IMG/VR virus record: IMGVR_UViG_3300023548_000007
Coordinates: 1-20,603 of that record
Length of the DNA: 20,603 nucleotides
Source: a virus
Strand: one strand, 5' to 3'
Shown here: piece by piece, positions 12,363 through 20,382 of the stretch
Position numbering within the stretch: the first letter of the stretch is position 1
Layout: the number at the start of each line of letters is the position of its first letter
Made by a program: the position numbers and the translations under genes
The notes under the pieces: model-generated
What the model saw: only the letters and a program-made list of their open reading frames with translations
Database searches by the model: none
Told to the model about the DNA's origin: nothing

Positions 12363-14665
12363 GCCTTAAGAAGAAGGTTATTGAATATGTGGTCCGGGCG
12401 AAGGATGAGTCGTCCGGGCCGATCGGTAATATCGCCAAGCTATTCGACGGCCTATCTACCAAGGCGAAGCTCCTGACAACTGCTGCGGCTGCGGCTGTTA
12501 TCGCTTTGGTACGGATGGCGGTTGACGCAAGCAAAGCCTTGATGGAGACGACCCGGCAAGCTGCGGCGTTCAATGCCAAGGTGGCTGAAGTCAATACGCT
12601 GTTGCAGGCTCCGCGCGAAAAGGTCAGACAGCTATCGAATAGCCTCAAGGATTTATCGGTAAAGTTCGGTCAGTCGATGGAGACAATGGCGACTGCCGAA
12701 TACAATGTCGTGTCGGCTGGGTTCAGTGACATATCTGAATCGCTCTTCTTGCTGGACGTTGCCAGCCGTGCGGCTATCGCCGGCGTGTCCGATGTGAACA
12801 CGGCGGCGCGGGCATTGACCCAGGTTATCAACGCATATGGGATGGAATCTGCCGACGCTGAAAAGATCGCCGGCACACTGTTCGCCACGGTGAAAGGCGG
12901 CGTGACCACATTCAATGAGCTGGCGTCCTATCTCGGACAGGTGACAAGCACGGCTGCTGCTGCTGGGATCTCATTCGAGGAAGTAAGCGCGGCGATTGCT
13001 GCGATGACGAAGAAAGGCATTGAGACGCCGCTAGCGGTGACGGCGTTGAACTCCCTATTGCTCGGTCTGGCTGCTGCGTCTGGTGAAAGTAAACAGATGC
13101 TTGATGAGTTGGGGATCACCCTCAAGGATGGGCTCGGTCCTGCTCTTGAAGCCATGTATGAGGCAGGGGGAGACAACCTCGAAGTTCTCAAGCAGATGGT
13201 TCCGAATATGCGGGCACTGCGGGCTGCGACCTCGCTCGGTGCAGAAGGCGCGAAGGAGTTCAAGTCGCAGCTGGATAATATGTCCGGCGGTGTCCAGGAT
13301 TTCAATAATGCCTACAAGATCATGAGCCAGACCTTGCAGGCCGCTATTGATCGTCTCAAGACCGCCGAGGAACGCTATAAGCAGACAGTTGGCGAGATCG
13401 GCGGCGAGGCTGCGATCTCCGGGATCAATCAACGGCGGGAATCCCTGGAACAATTGACCGAAACGGTCCGCAAGCACGGCGACGGCATCAAGTACTGGAG
13501 CGAACAGATCGAGACCCTTTCGGCCAACTGGGAGACGTTCAAGAATAGCGTGAAGTGGGCTGGGGTTATCCTCGGTGATTTCCTGGCGAAGCTCGATTAC
13601 ACCGACGAGATCAGGGAGTTCGGCGAGGAATTGACGCGGGCCTCGGAGAAGGTGGACCAATCCACGACTCACTTGGTGCTTTTCAATTTAGAGGCCGATG
13701 TCGCCGACGAAAAATTGCGCCGGATCTATGAAGGTCTGAAGAAAATAAGGGGGGGAGATAAGGGCGGCAAAGATGAAGGAGACAAGGCAAAGGAAGATTT
13801 CGCGGCTCTTGTTCAGATGGCGCAGGAGTTCGGCATCGCTATCGAGACCCCTGTTGCTCAAGCCGATGGCAGTATTAAGATGGTCGCCAAGAGCGCACAA
13901 CAGTTGCGCGATGAACTGACAGCGATCTACGAAGAACTGGAAACCAAGCAACCGACGGAAAGGCAGGTTATCCCTGTTGACCCTATCAGCAAAGAAGCCG
14001 TCGAAAGTGCGGAGGATATCGCGGATATATTGATGGACATCAAGACCGATCCGTGGCCTGACGAGGAAACCCTGGGGGCGATGCAGGAATACATTGAGAA
14101 GCAGAAGATCATGAAAGACTTGGCTAACGATATCCGGTCCAATATGCAGCAGGTATTGTCGCAGTCGATCACTACTTTCCTGACTGCCAAAAATGAGGCC
14201 ATCATGTTCGGCCGCGCCATCAAAGAGGCCGTTATCAAGGCCTTGTCTGTGGCGATCGCTAAATTGGTCATGTTGCGAGCTTTGTCGATTTTCAACGCCA
14301 TCATCCCAGGGGGTGGCGGCGGCATTGATGGATCGCTGCTCTATGCAGCAGCAGGTGGAACAATCCCGAAGGCGGCGTCAGGGTACTCTGTCCCGGACGG
14401 TCCGCGAGGTGTGGATTCCCGACTCATAATGGCGATGCCAGGGGAGGAAGTCATTAACCGCTCGCTGTCGATGCGCTTGGAGCGATTCATTACCGCGCAG
14501 GAAATGGGAGCAGCGGTTTCGCCTTCAGCCTTTGCCGGCGGTGGCGGCGGTGGTAATAATATCGTCCTGAACATCGGCCGTCCGGTCGGTCGCCTCGATC
14601 TGGACCAGTTGGCAGATGATCTCAATGAGGCCGCTGTTCGCTACGAAAGGAGCCGGTTGCTGTGA
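12359..14665 (+). CDS. tail tape measure protein (TP901 family core)
   Basis: This 768-aa protein has a hydrophobic helix LLTTAAAAAVIALVRMAV (38-55). A TP901-type core spans about 70-290: SLKDLSVKFGQSMETMATAE, then DVNTAARALTQVINAYG and SYLGQVTSTAAAAGISFEEV. Long charged coiled coils follow (about 320-630). The C-terminus is glycine-rich, with AAGGTIPKAASGYSVPDGPR, GEEVINR and a hexaglycine near residues 726-731. The protein sets tail length and is carried inside the tube; at about 1.5 angstrom per residue it predicts a tail up to roughly 115 nm. No peptidase or lysozyme domain is visible. The ATGA overlap with the T-like chaperone ORF suggests coupled translation. Confidence 0.93.
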   Translation: MSLKKKVIEYVVRAKDESSGPIGNIAKLFDGLSTKAKLLTTAAAAAVIALVRMAVDASKALMETTRQAAAFNAKVAEVNTLLQAPREKVRQLSNSLKDLSVKFGQSMETMATAEYNVVSAGFSDISESLFLLDVASRAAIAGVSDVNTAARALTQVINAYGMESADAEKIAGTLFATVKGGVTTFNELASYLGQVTSTAAAAGISFEEVSAAIAAMTKKGIETPLAVTALNSLLLGLAAASGESKQMLDELGITLKDGLGPALEAMYEAGGDNLEVLKQMVPNMRALRAATSLGAEGAKEFKSQLDNMSGGVQDFNNAYKIMSQTLQAAIDRLKTAEERYKQTVGEIGGEAAISGINQRRESLEQLTETVRKHGDGIKYWSEQIETLSANWETFKNSVKWAGVILGDFLAKLDYTDEIREFGEELTRASEKVDQSTTHLVLFNLEADVADEKLRRIYEGLKKIRGGDKGGKDEGDKAKEDFAALVQMAQEFGIAIETPVAQADGSIKMVAKSAQQLRDELTAIYEELETKQPTERQVIPVDPISKEAVESAEDIADILMDIKTDPWPDEETLGAMQEYIEKQKIMKDLANDIRSNMQQVLSQSITTFLTAKNEAIMFGRAIKEAVIKALSVAIAKLVMLRALSIFNAIIPGGGGGIDGSLLYAAAGGTIPKAASGYSVPDGPRGVDSRLIMAMPGEEVINRSLSMRLERFITAQEMGAAVSPSAFAGGGGGGNNIVLNIGRPVGRLDLDQLADDLNEAAVRYERSRLL

Positions 14666-16446
14666 GCGTCGGGGCTCTATTCAATATCGTGCGTGTCACG
14701 CCGTTTGCGGTTGAGGATGATGCTCGGCTGTCAAACGTGGTCAGGATCGCTTACGATGGGGTCGAGCTTGTCTCGCCGGATGGTGAGCCCTGCGCGATTC
14801 CGGCGCAGATCACCAGTAACGATTTTGACAAGAAATATACATACATTGACGGCAACATGGGGAGTGTGACCCAGCAGATCAGGCATGATCTTTCTTTTAA
14901 CATCGACTGGATTGATTCGGAGAAATGGAACAAGCTGGCTCGCTGGAAGCACGCAAGGGCAAGAGTGAGGATTGTTCCCGGCTTCGGTCAGCTGTCATCC
15001 GTTGGCTGGCGGCCCTTGCTGATCTCCGGCGGTACGAGCCTGGCTTCTGGCAGGACGGCCTACGATCTGACCAACCGCTACTCGTTGACCCATCAAGATT
15101 CCGGTGCGGTGTTGCTGTGGGACAGCAGCCGTAAGATTCTTGTCGGGCCAGTCCCAACGTCCGGCGACAGCTTGCCGATTGACACTCCGGGTGGCTCCGG
15201 GATGGTAACGGCGCGGACCACGCAGAACAGGTGGAACCCGTCCTATCCGAAATCTGCAACTGCTGGCGTTGGTGGCACCGATGCCGGATGGGAGAAATGG
15301 GGCGCGGATGCCGCTGACATTACCTTTGAACACGTCGCCAACGGATTCGGGAATAATGCTTGCCCTCATGTCCTGCGTGTAAGGACTAGTACGCTTATCG
15401 CGTCGAGTCGGGCGATCGGCAGCCAGAACGCCTTCGATTCAACTCACGCCGATTTTCAAGGCTACGAGTTCTTAGGGTACGGACGGGCACGGCTAACCGT
15501 GTGGCTCAAGGGCCGCTTTGGCGGCGGTGCGAAACTGATGCTCGGGGCGATGGCAGGCGGGTCCGACGAATACGATCTTTCAAACGTCCACCTCCAAGAC
15601 TGGACGCCGATCACGGTCACCCATTACGAAAGTGCGTGGTCTACGGCTGGCCCTGCATATGTAAAGATCGAGATGCCGGGGAGCTCACCCGGCGATAAGT
15701 ACGATTTTCTTGTTGGCCCGACCATGCTAGAGCAGGCGTCGGCAACTTATTATTTTCATGCCGATCATTGGTGCGACTATTCCTCTGGCAGCACGGGCGA
15801 TATCCATGAGACGATAAATAATTATCGGTTCCCGCCCGCCGGAACTGTGACTATTGCCTTCTTCGTCCCGGAAGGGCTCGAGCAGGTCAATGGTGCCAGG
15901 TATGGACTGATGGGCCAGTCCTACCGCTCTATGGCGGTCTACTATTCGAGCGGTTGGATGTTCTATATGCAGACCGGAACGGCGTGGCTCTCTGGCGACT
16001 GGACTCCGCGCCCTGGCAAGATCAATGTGGTGAGTTTCAGTTGGGACGGTCACTCGATGAGGCTTATAGCGAACGGTTCCAACATCTACGAATCGAGCTC
16101 AATCGGGGTCGGAATAAGCATCGGCGATAATACCGCGCCGCTATACATCGGCAGCGACTACGCCGGATATCATTCTTCGCCGATCTCGATCTTGTCCTTG
16201 AGGGTGGATGATTCCTGGCTTGATGAAGATACGGTCAAGAGTCTGCACGCTCAATTGATGGACCCGGCATCCGTAGCAGTCGCGGTCCTTTGTCGTGGGC
16301 GGGAGTTTATTATTGATGCGCTTCCCGCCGTACCGCGCCCAGCGGTAGATGGAACCCAGTGGCTCGGAACATTGTCGCTGAAACAAGTGAAGTATGACAG
16401 CGATTTTGCCGATGCCATGAGCAAGGAGGTTTCGGACAGTGTGTAA
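14662..16446 (+). CDS. distal-tail-like protein with carbohydrate-binding and LamG/ConA-like modules
   Basis: GTG at 14662 overlaps the tape measure stop. The 594-aa product has an N-terminal beta region (about 1-115: VVRIAYDGVELVSPDGEPCA, then TQQIRHDLSFNIDWID) reminiscent of distal tail proteins. The middle (about 210-365) is like jelly-roll carbohydrate-binding modules (RLTVWLKGRFGGGAKLM, LQDWTPITVTHYESAW, VGPTMLEQAS). A concanavalin A/LamG-like domain follows at about 392-530 (GTVTIAFFVPEG, NVVSFSWDGHSMRLIANGS, TAPLYIGSDYAG). The last 55 residues resemble the tail core again (GTQWLGTLSLKQV). Position after the tape measure fits the Dit slot. Lectin modules suggest binding of host surface glycans. 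Domain calls are from pattern, not alignment. Confidence 0.72.
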   Translation: MSVGALFNIVRVTPFAVEDDARLSNVVRIAYDGVELVSPDGEPCAIPAQITSNDFDKKYTYIDGNMGSVTQQIRHDLSFNIDWIDSEKWNKLARWKHARARVRIVPGFGQLSSVGWRPLLISGGTSLASGRTAYDLTNRYSLTHQDSGAVLLWDSSRKILVGPVPTSGDSLPIDTPGGSGMVTARTTQNRWNPSYPKSATAGVGGTDAGWEKWGADAADITFEHVANGFGNNACPHVLRVRTSTLIASSRAIGSQNAFDSTHADFQGYEFLGYGRARLTVWLKGRFGGGAKLMLGAMAGGSDEYDLSNVHLQDWTPITVTHYESAWSTAGPAYVKIEMPGSSPGDKYDFLVGPTMLEQASATYYFHADHWCDYSSGSTGDIHETINNYRFPPAGTVTIAFFVPEGLEQVNGARYGLMGQSYRSMAVYYSSGWMFYMQTGTAWLSGDWTPRPGKINVVSFSWDGHSMRLIANGSNIYESSSIGVGISIGDNTAPLYIGSDYAGYHSSPISILSLRVDDSWLDEDTVKSLHAQLMDPASVAVAVLCRGREFIIDALPAVPRPAVDGTQWLGTLSLKQVKYDSDFADAMSKEVSDSV

Positions 16447-16849
16447 GATTCAGGCAAAGAACTTGTTCAAGGCTGCGCTTCTCGGTGTGCTTCTTGGGAT
16501 GGTCACGGTGCTGATGGTCGGTGAGGCCGATGGCGGCGTTCCTCGGTTCGTCGCTAACGCTCCCACGGCTCCCGTGTTCATCTCCTGTCATGCCGACAGC
16601 CTCACGGATAACAATCAGGGGCTGTTCATGCTGGACATCACAACAGACAGCCAGCCCATGACGATCTCTTTCTGGGCATTGACCGCCGCGCGGGATACGC
16701 TTGATAAAATCTCCCCCCTGTTCGGGGCGACGGCTGGCGATACAGCGATCACGATCCCGGCCTATAATCGCAAGGGTTATGTGTTCTCGTTGGACCGGCT
16801 TGACGCGATCTACATCTCCAGCGGGACGGCCTACCTAGAAGGGGAGTAG
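16439..16849 (+). CDS. tail-module protein with N-terminal signal peptide or anchor, unknown function
   Basis: AAGGAGGT at 16423-16430, 8 nt upstream, fixes the GTG at 16439, which overlaps the lectin gene by 8 nt. The 136-aa product starts MCKIQAKNLFKAALLGVLLG and continues MVTVLMVGEADGG. That is a basic n-region, a hydrophobic core (9-28) and a possible signal peptidase site after Gly-Glu-Ala (about 30). The mature part is beta-rich with Ser/Thr (DITTDSQPMTISFWALTAAR) and ends TAYLEGE. It looks exported or membrane-anchored, which is odd for a tail gene. It may be a tail-tip accessory factor or a host-envelope effector. No family is recognised. Confidence 0.65.
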   Translation: MCKIQAKNLFKAALLGVLLGMVTVLMVGEADGGVPRFVANAPTAPVFISCHADSLTDNNQGLFMLDITTDSQPMTISFWALTAARDTLDKISPLFGATAGDTAITIPAYNRKGYVFSLDRLDAIYISSGTAYLEGE

Positions 16850-16853
16850 AGTC

Positions 16854-17597
16854 ATGGAAAGGTTGGAATACCTCGCGGGATGGGTGATCGTTCTCGCCCT
16901 GGTCGGCGCGGCGGCGTTCGCCTTCTTCCATGCGGCAAAGACTGAAGCCCAGGTCTATCAAGCGGGATACGTTAACCCGTTTGACACACACCTAGGAATC
17001 GACCCGGACACCATCGGCAAGGTGAACAGCCTTGGCAGTAGCGAGGACTTCACGGCGGCAGACTGGGGAGGCGCGAAGGCGCCCTATGATTACATCACCG
17101 GGCAGCCTGATCCGTTCGGTGGGTCTAATGCTACGCTTGTCGTTAACAGTGCTACGCCTGTCGCGTATGGACAGCTGCTAAATCAGTTTCAGACCGTTGA
17201 CAGCGATCTCCTTGTCGGGTCGGTCTGGGTTAAGTGGTACAATGTGCCCGCAGGCTACGCGACCGAGCTGCGGTTGTACTGTGCCGATACGGACTCGGTA
17301 GAGGTCGGCAATCAGTCCTTGATGATTGAGAGCAAGCTGCTCTGGATTGATACCTCCGGCGGGTTTATTTATCTGGACGGGACGAATGACGGCGGCGGCT
17401 ATTTTGAATGGCAGAACGGGTGGGTTAGATTGTGGGTCGCGGTGGACCTGAAATCAAGAGGGATCGTCGGTACTGACTGGCGGTTCCAGATCAATGTTCA
17501 GCAAGGCAACGACCCGACAGGTGATGGGAATTACTTCTTCGGTGCCCAGATGGAACCGGGCAGGGCTCGTCCCGGGCCGTATCTGAAAACTCCGTGA
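16854..17597 (+). CDS. signal-bearing carbohydrate-binding-like protein
   Basis: This 247-aa product begins MERLEYLAGWVIVLALVGAA, then AFAFFHAAKTEAQ. The hydrophobic segment (7-28) is followed by a plausible cleavage site at Thr-Glu-Ala/Gln (about 32). The rest is a single beta-sandwich-like module: LLVGSVWVKWYNVPAGYATE, then FEWQNGWVRLWVAVDLKS and a final GNYFFGAQMEPGRARPGPYL. This 'W.......G....F.GAQ.E.G' plan is common in carbohydrate-binding jelly rolls of phage fibres. It parallels the middle module of the lectin protein at 14662-16446. An N-terminal export segment on a tail-module lectin is unusual. The start is the ATG at 16854, 4 nt after the upstream stop. Confidence 0.65.
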   Translation: MERLEYLAGWVIVLALVGAAAFAFFHAAKTEAQVYQAGYVNPFDTHLGIDPDTIGKVNSLGSSEDFTAADWGGAKAPYDYITGQPDPFGGSNATLVVNSATPVAYGQLLNQFQTVDSDLLVGSVWVKWYNVPAGYATELRLYCADTDSVEVGNQSLMIESKLLWIDTSGGFIYLDGTNDGGGYFEWQNGWVRLWVAVDLKSRGIVGTDWRFQINVQQGNDPTGDGNYFFGAQMEPGRARPGPYLKTP

Positions 17598-17606
17598 GGT
17601 GATACA

Positions 17607-18194
17607 GTGGGCCGATTGACGACGGATCAGCGCAACGCCATCGAGGCAGGCGGCACAATTGCCCAAGTGTTCATTGTGTCGAAGCCTACAGACAGCACAC
17701 ACGCAACTTATGTTGATTCAACCTTTGAAGATCCGTATGCGGTCGTCAGTTCCGCACACTGGCACAATGTTGTCAGGGCCGGACGCAGAAAGATCAATGT
17801 GTTTAATCCGTCGTTGAAGGCGCGAACGTCCGGTAAGGCGGCACGTTGGCGATTTGTAGTCCGAAACGACGGCGGCCAGTTCTACCCGAGCAAGGGCTAC
17901 TTCCATGTTTCCGGGTATCCGGAGCTCCAGCCGCAGGAGTGCAGGATTAAACATCGGGTCTATGTGTGGTCCGGTCCGACCGGATCATGGCTGAAACTGG
18001 GTCCTCTTGATTACGAGGGCGGCATCATTGATATCGACTATGACGATATCGAGGGTCCGGACGGGCAGACGGCCCCATACCTCGCAACCATTACTTGTGA
18101 ACAGCTTGGTGCCTGGGAGATCCTTCGCCATCGGTGGACGAAAGAGGATGCGTCCGAGTTCCATTTCATATCAATTGACTGGGTGGAACCATGA
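17607..18194 (+). CDS. tail hub-like protein, N-terminal part of a two-gene pair
   Basis: GTG at 17607 follows AGGTGAT (17597-17603). The 195-aa product carries RFVVRNDGGQFYPSKGYFHV (about 90-109). This 'v.N..G.f.p' pattern occurs in the first domain of large hub or Tal-type tail proteins. A strand-rich stretch YVWSGPTGSWLKLGPLDYEG and a C-terminal acidic loop plus CEQLGAWEILRHRW follow. Such domains make the ring that closes the tail tip. Hub proteins are usually one longer polypeptide; here the next gene (ATGA overlap at 18191) appears to supply the remaining domains. The call depends on this pairing and on position. Confidence 0.6.
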   Translation: MGRLTTDQRNAIEAGGTIAQVFIVSKPTDSTHATYVDSTFEDPYAVVSSAHWHNVVRAGRRKINVFNPSLKARTSGKAARWRFVVRNDGGQFYPSKGYFHVSGYPELQPQECRIKHRVYVWSGPTGSWLKLGPLDYEGGIIDIDYDDIEGPDGQTAPYLATITCEQLGAWEILRHRWTKEDASEFHFISIDWVEP

Positions 18195-19609
18195 ATAGTG
18201 CGTGGTGGCTCAATAGCGGTACGCCTTCGCATTGGTACGATTCTGAGGTTGGCATCAGTAGTTTCAACTGGATCTTTGACACCAACTGGAACTACATCCA
18301 AATCGACTGGAACGCCTTTGTTGATGGCTTGCCGAAACTATTCCAGGCTCCCAGAACAGTCGGGTCGGGCCGGAGCGGTCGATTGACTACAGATCCTGGA
18401 TTCAATACTGGGTATTTCTACCTCAAGGACGGAACGACCGGCGACCTGTTGGCCTACGCTGAGAACATCGCGCTATGGGGTGATCCTGCTCGGCCGGCGA
18501 CGGACAATCCACAATGGGTTCAGCTCTACCCGGAAATCGAGATCGGAGATATCCTGCCGGAAATAGTTCTAGACTACACTTCCAGCCAACATTATTCGGC
18601 TTATTACAAGACGCCGTTTGTCGCCGGTCGCGGTAACGCCTCATCATTCTTCCATGCGGTATCATTCTTCTACCAAACGAATAACATCACTAGCGGAACG
18701 AGCGTCGAGGTGTGGCACTATATGCCGTGGGCTTGGTTTGGTGCGCCGCCGGCGGTGTTCGCGGCAATCGTAATGCAGGCGGGCCTGGATAAGTCGCTGC
18801 TCGACCAGACGGCCTTTGACAATGCCTATGATGCCTATATGCTATCGACAGGCGACGAACCCTGGCAATCCCTCGACGCACAACACATGGTTTATTGTGC
18901 CCGCCGTGTTGGCGACTCGGTATTCTCCTTGTTGATGATGGTAGCCCCGCACGGGCGGGACTTCTATTACACGAACGAGGCTGGGCAGCTTTCGGTGAGT
19001 TCGTTCACAAGGCCCAACAACACGATCTCATGGGCAGACGTGGCAGACCACGTGTTAGACAAGATCGAATGGAAAACGACCATTGAACACACGTTCAACA
19101 AGTCGGTAGCCAGATGGGGTTCTGCATACCGGGCTAGCGGATCGGCGATCGGTCGCAGTCCGGAGGACTCGGACTACTCAGTGGCTGAAGAACCCGGACT
19201 CGAAAGCTATGCAGGTGATAAGTGGTCCTCCGTAATTGAGAACACGGGCAGCCAGGATAAATATGGAGTGATAGACCTCGGCACGGTGGAAAGACAGGTC
19301 AATCTCACCGGCCAACCGGAAACGGTGATGGAAGCCCGATTCCCGTTCATCCTGGACCCGGGGGATCACACCACCGACACATTCCCGTTGTTGGAATACT
19401 GGAAAAACAGTGACGGAAAAATCCGGCGTGAGGTAACAGTCACGCACGATTTTATTGGTACGGACTTCGGGCTAGGTGATAAGCTGTCGGACGTGGACTT
19501 CTTCGGTGACGGCGTGACCGTTGCTGATATGCGGTGTGTGGAAAAGGAGTACGACTTCGACAATCTGACCATCAAATCTGTGTTGCTGGAGATCCCGGAC
19601 AACACCTAG
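18191..19609 (+). CDS. tail hub/baseplate-like protein, C-terminal part of the pair
   Basis: The 472-aa product has an aromatic-rich N-terminus (MNSAWWLNSGTPSHWYDSEV). A middle region follows with PPAVFAAIVMQAGLDKSLLD, a helix characteristic of hub proteins, and FYYTNEAGQLSVSSFTRP. A C-terminal strand-rich region (GSQDKYGVIDLGTVERQVNL, then FGLGDKLSDVDFFGDGVTVA) resembles the barrel region where hub proteins bind the tape measure or fibres. Starting at an ATGA overlap with the 195-aa gene implies coupled synthesis in equal amounts. No peptidase, lysozyme or hydrolase motif is visible. It follows the lectin and signal-bearing genes and precedes the lysis genes, in the tail-tip slot. Confidence 0.65.
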   Translation: MNSAWWLNSGTPSHWYDSEVGISSFNWIFDTNWNYIQIDWNAFVDGLPKLFQAPRTVGSGRSGRLTTDPGFNTGYFYLKDGTTGDLLAYAENIALWGDPARPATDNPQWVQLYPEIEIGDILPEIVLDYTSSQHYSAYYKTPFVAGRGNASSFFHAVSFFYQTNNITSGTSVEVWHYMPWAWFGAPPAVFAAIVMQAGLDKSLLDQTAFDNAYDAYMLSTGDEPWQSLDAQHMVYCARRVGDSVFSLLMMVAPHGRDFYYTNEAGQLSVSSFTRPNNTISWADVADHVLDKIEWKTTIEHTFNKSVARWGSAYRASGSAIGRSPEDSDYSVAEEPGLESYAGDKWSSVIENTGSQDKYGVIDLGTVERQVNLTGQPETVMEARFPFILDPGDHTTDTFPLLEYWKNSDGKIRREVTVTHDFIGTDFGLGDKLSDVDFFGDGVTVADMRCVEKEYDFDNLTIKSVLLEIPDNT

Positions 19610-19615
19610 GGGACC

Positions 19616-19936
19616 ATGTGTAGCAACGCCGAACTGCATCGAGCCCTGGAGGAGACCAAACAAACCCTTGCCGAAGCGGTAAGAGAGTTTCGGGAAACCA
19701 AGATTGCTGTCGCGCGGCTGGAAACAGCGATCACGACCTGGCAGGATACCGTCTGCATGGCGAACGCGAAGGCGATCGCCTCACTCCAGAAGGACCAGCA
19801 GCAGATACACAAGAACGTTTCGGATGCGATTCTCGCCTCAAAAGAGGCCGGGATCAAAGCGGCGATGACAGTCGCGGTTGTGTTGATTCTCGCGGAAAGC
19901 TTGATAGCGGGAGCCTTCGTATTATGGAGAGGATGA
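19616..19936 (+). CDS. holin-like or XhlA-like membrane protein
   Basis: This 106-aa product has a long charged heptad-type coiled coil (about 5-75: ELHRALEETKQTLAEAVREF and onward). One C-terminal hydrophobic span, TVAVVLILAESLIAGAFVLW (85-104), precedes Arg-Gly. This N-out-of-membrane coiled coil plus C-terminal anchor resembles XhlA-family lysis proteins. It sits directly before, and overlaps by 13 nt, the M15 peptidase gene, the usual holin-endolysin order. A holin with only one span is possible. It could instead be a spanin-like or anti-holin component. AGGGGA at 19608-19613 is closely placed before the ATG at 19616. Confidence 0.65.
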   Translation: MCSNAELHRALEETKQTLAEAVREFRETKIAVARLETAITTWQDTVCMANAKAIASLQKDQQQIHKNVSDAILASKEAGIKAAMTVAVVLILAESLIAGAFVLWRG

Positions 19937-20382
19937 CCCGGAACTTCACACGGAGCGAGTTCGCCTGCAAGTGCGGGTGTGGACTGGCCGAACCCCATCC
20001 GATGCTGGTCGCTGGGCTTCAGTTCATGATGGACCTGTTGCCGAAGGGCGCGAAGTGTATCATTCACTCGGGGAGCAGATGCCAGGAATACAATCTGAAG
20101 ATCGGCGGCACGTCGCGGTCCCAACACACGATTCAGGAGGACTCGTATTCTCGAGCCGCAGACATTCACGTACCCGGCGTTCCTCCCTTGATCATGCTTG
20201 ATGCGATCTTACAGGTTCGCCAATTCCGTGATGGGGGCATTGGGATCTATCCAAGCCCAACGTCGGTCGCTTGGTTCCACGTTGATGTTAGGCCCTACAG
20301 GGCGAGATGGGCTCGCGGTCGTGGCAGCGAGCCCTGGACGTACGGGCGCGCAGTCCGTGAATTGGAAGGGGTTGGGGAATGA
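19924..20382 (+). CDS. M15-type zinc peptidase endolysin (D-Ala-D-Ala carboxypeptidase-like)
   Basis: This 152-aa product carries the M15 zinc site: His68 and Asp80 in SQHTIQEDSYSRAADIHVPG, and His119 in AWFHVDVRPYRARW. The loop GGIGIYPSPTSVAWF before it is also typical. The start NFTRSEFACKCGCG (7-20) is the 'F...EF.C.CGCG' opening common to phage Peptidase_M15 enzymes. The family cleaves cross-link or stem peptides of peptidoglycan; with the preceding membrane protein it would lyse the host at release. No cell-wall-binding domain is attached, so it is a single-domain enzyme. ATG at 19924 is preferred over 19933 because GGAG about 10 nt upstream is usable. Confidence 0.87.
   Translation: MERMTRNFTRSEFACKCGCGLAEPHPMLVAGLQFMMDLLPKGAKCIIHSGSRCQEYNLKIGGTSRSQHTIQEDSYSRAADIHVPGVPPLIMLDAILQVRQFRDGGIGIYPSPTSVAWFHVDVRPYRARWARGRGSEPWTYGRAVRELEGVGE

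Noticed and set aside
17129-17163. Near-identical 14-base direct repeat (TGCTACGC[T/C]TGTCG) with a 21-base period
   Set aside because: Only two copies, in frame inside a coding region (NATLV / SATPV); most likely chance or a small in-gene duplication.
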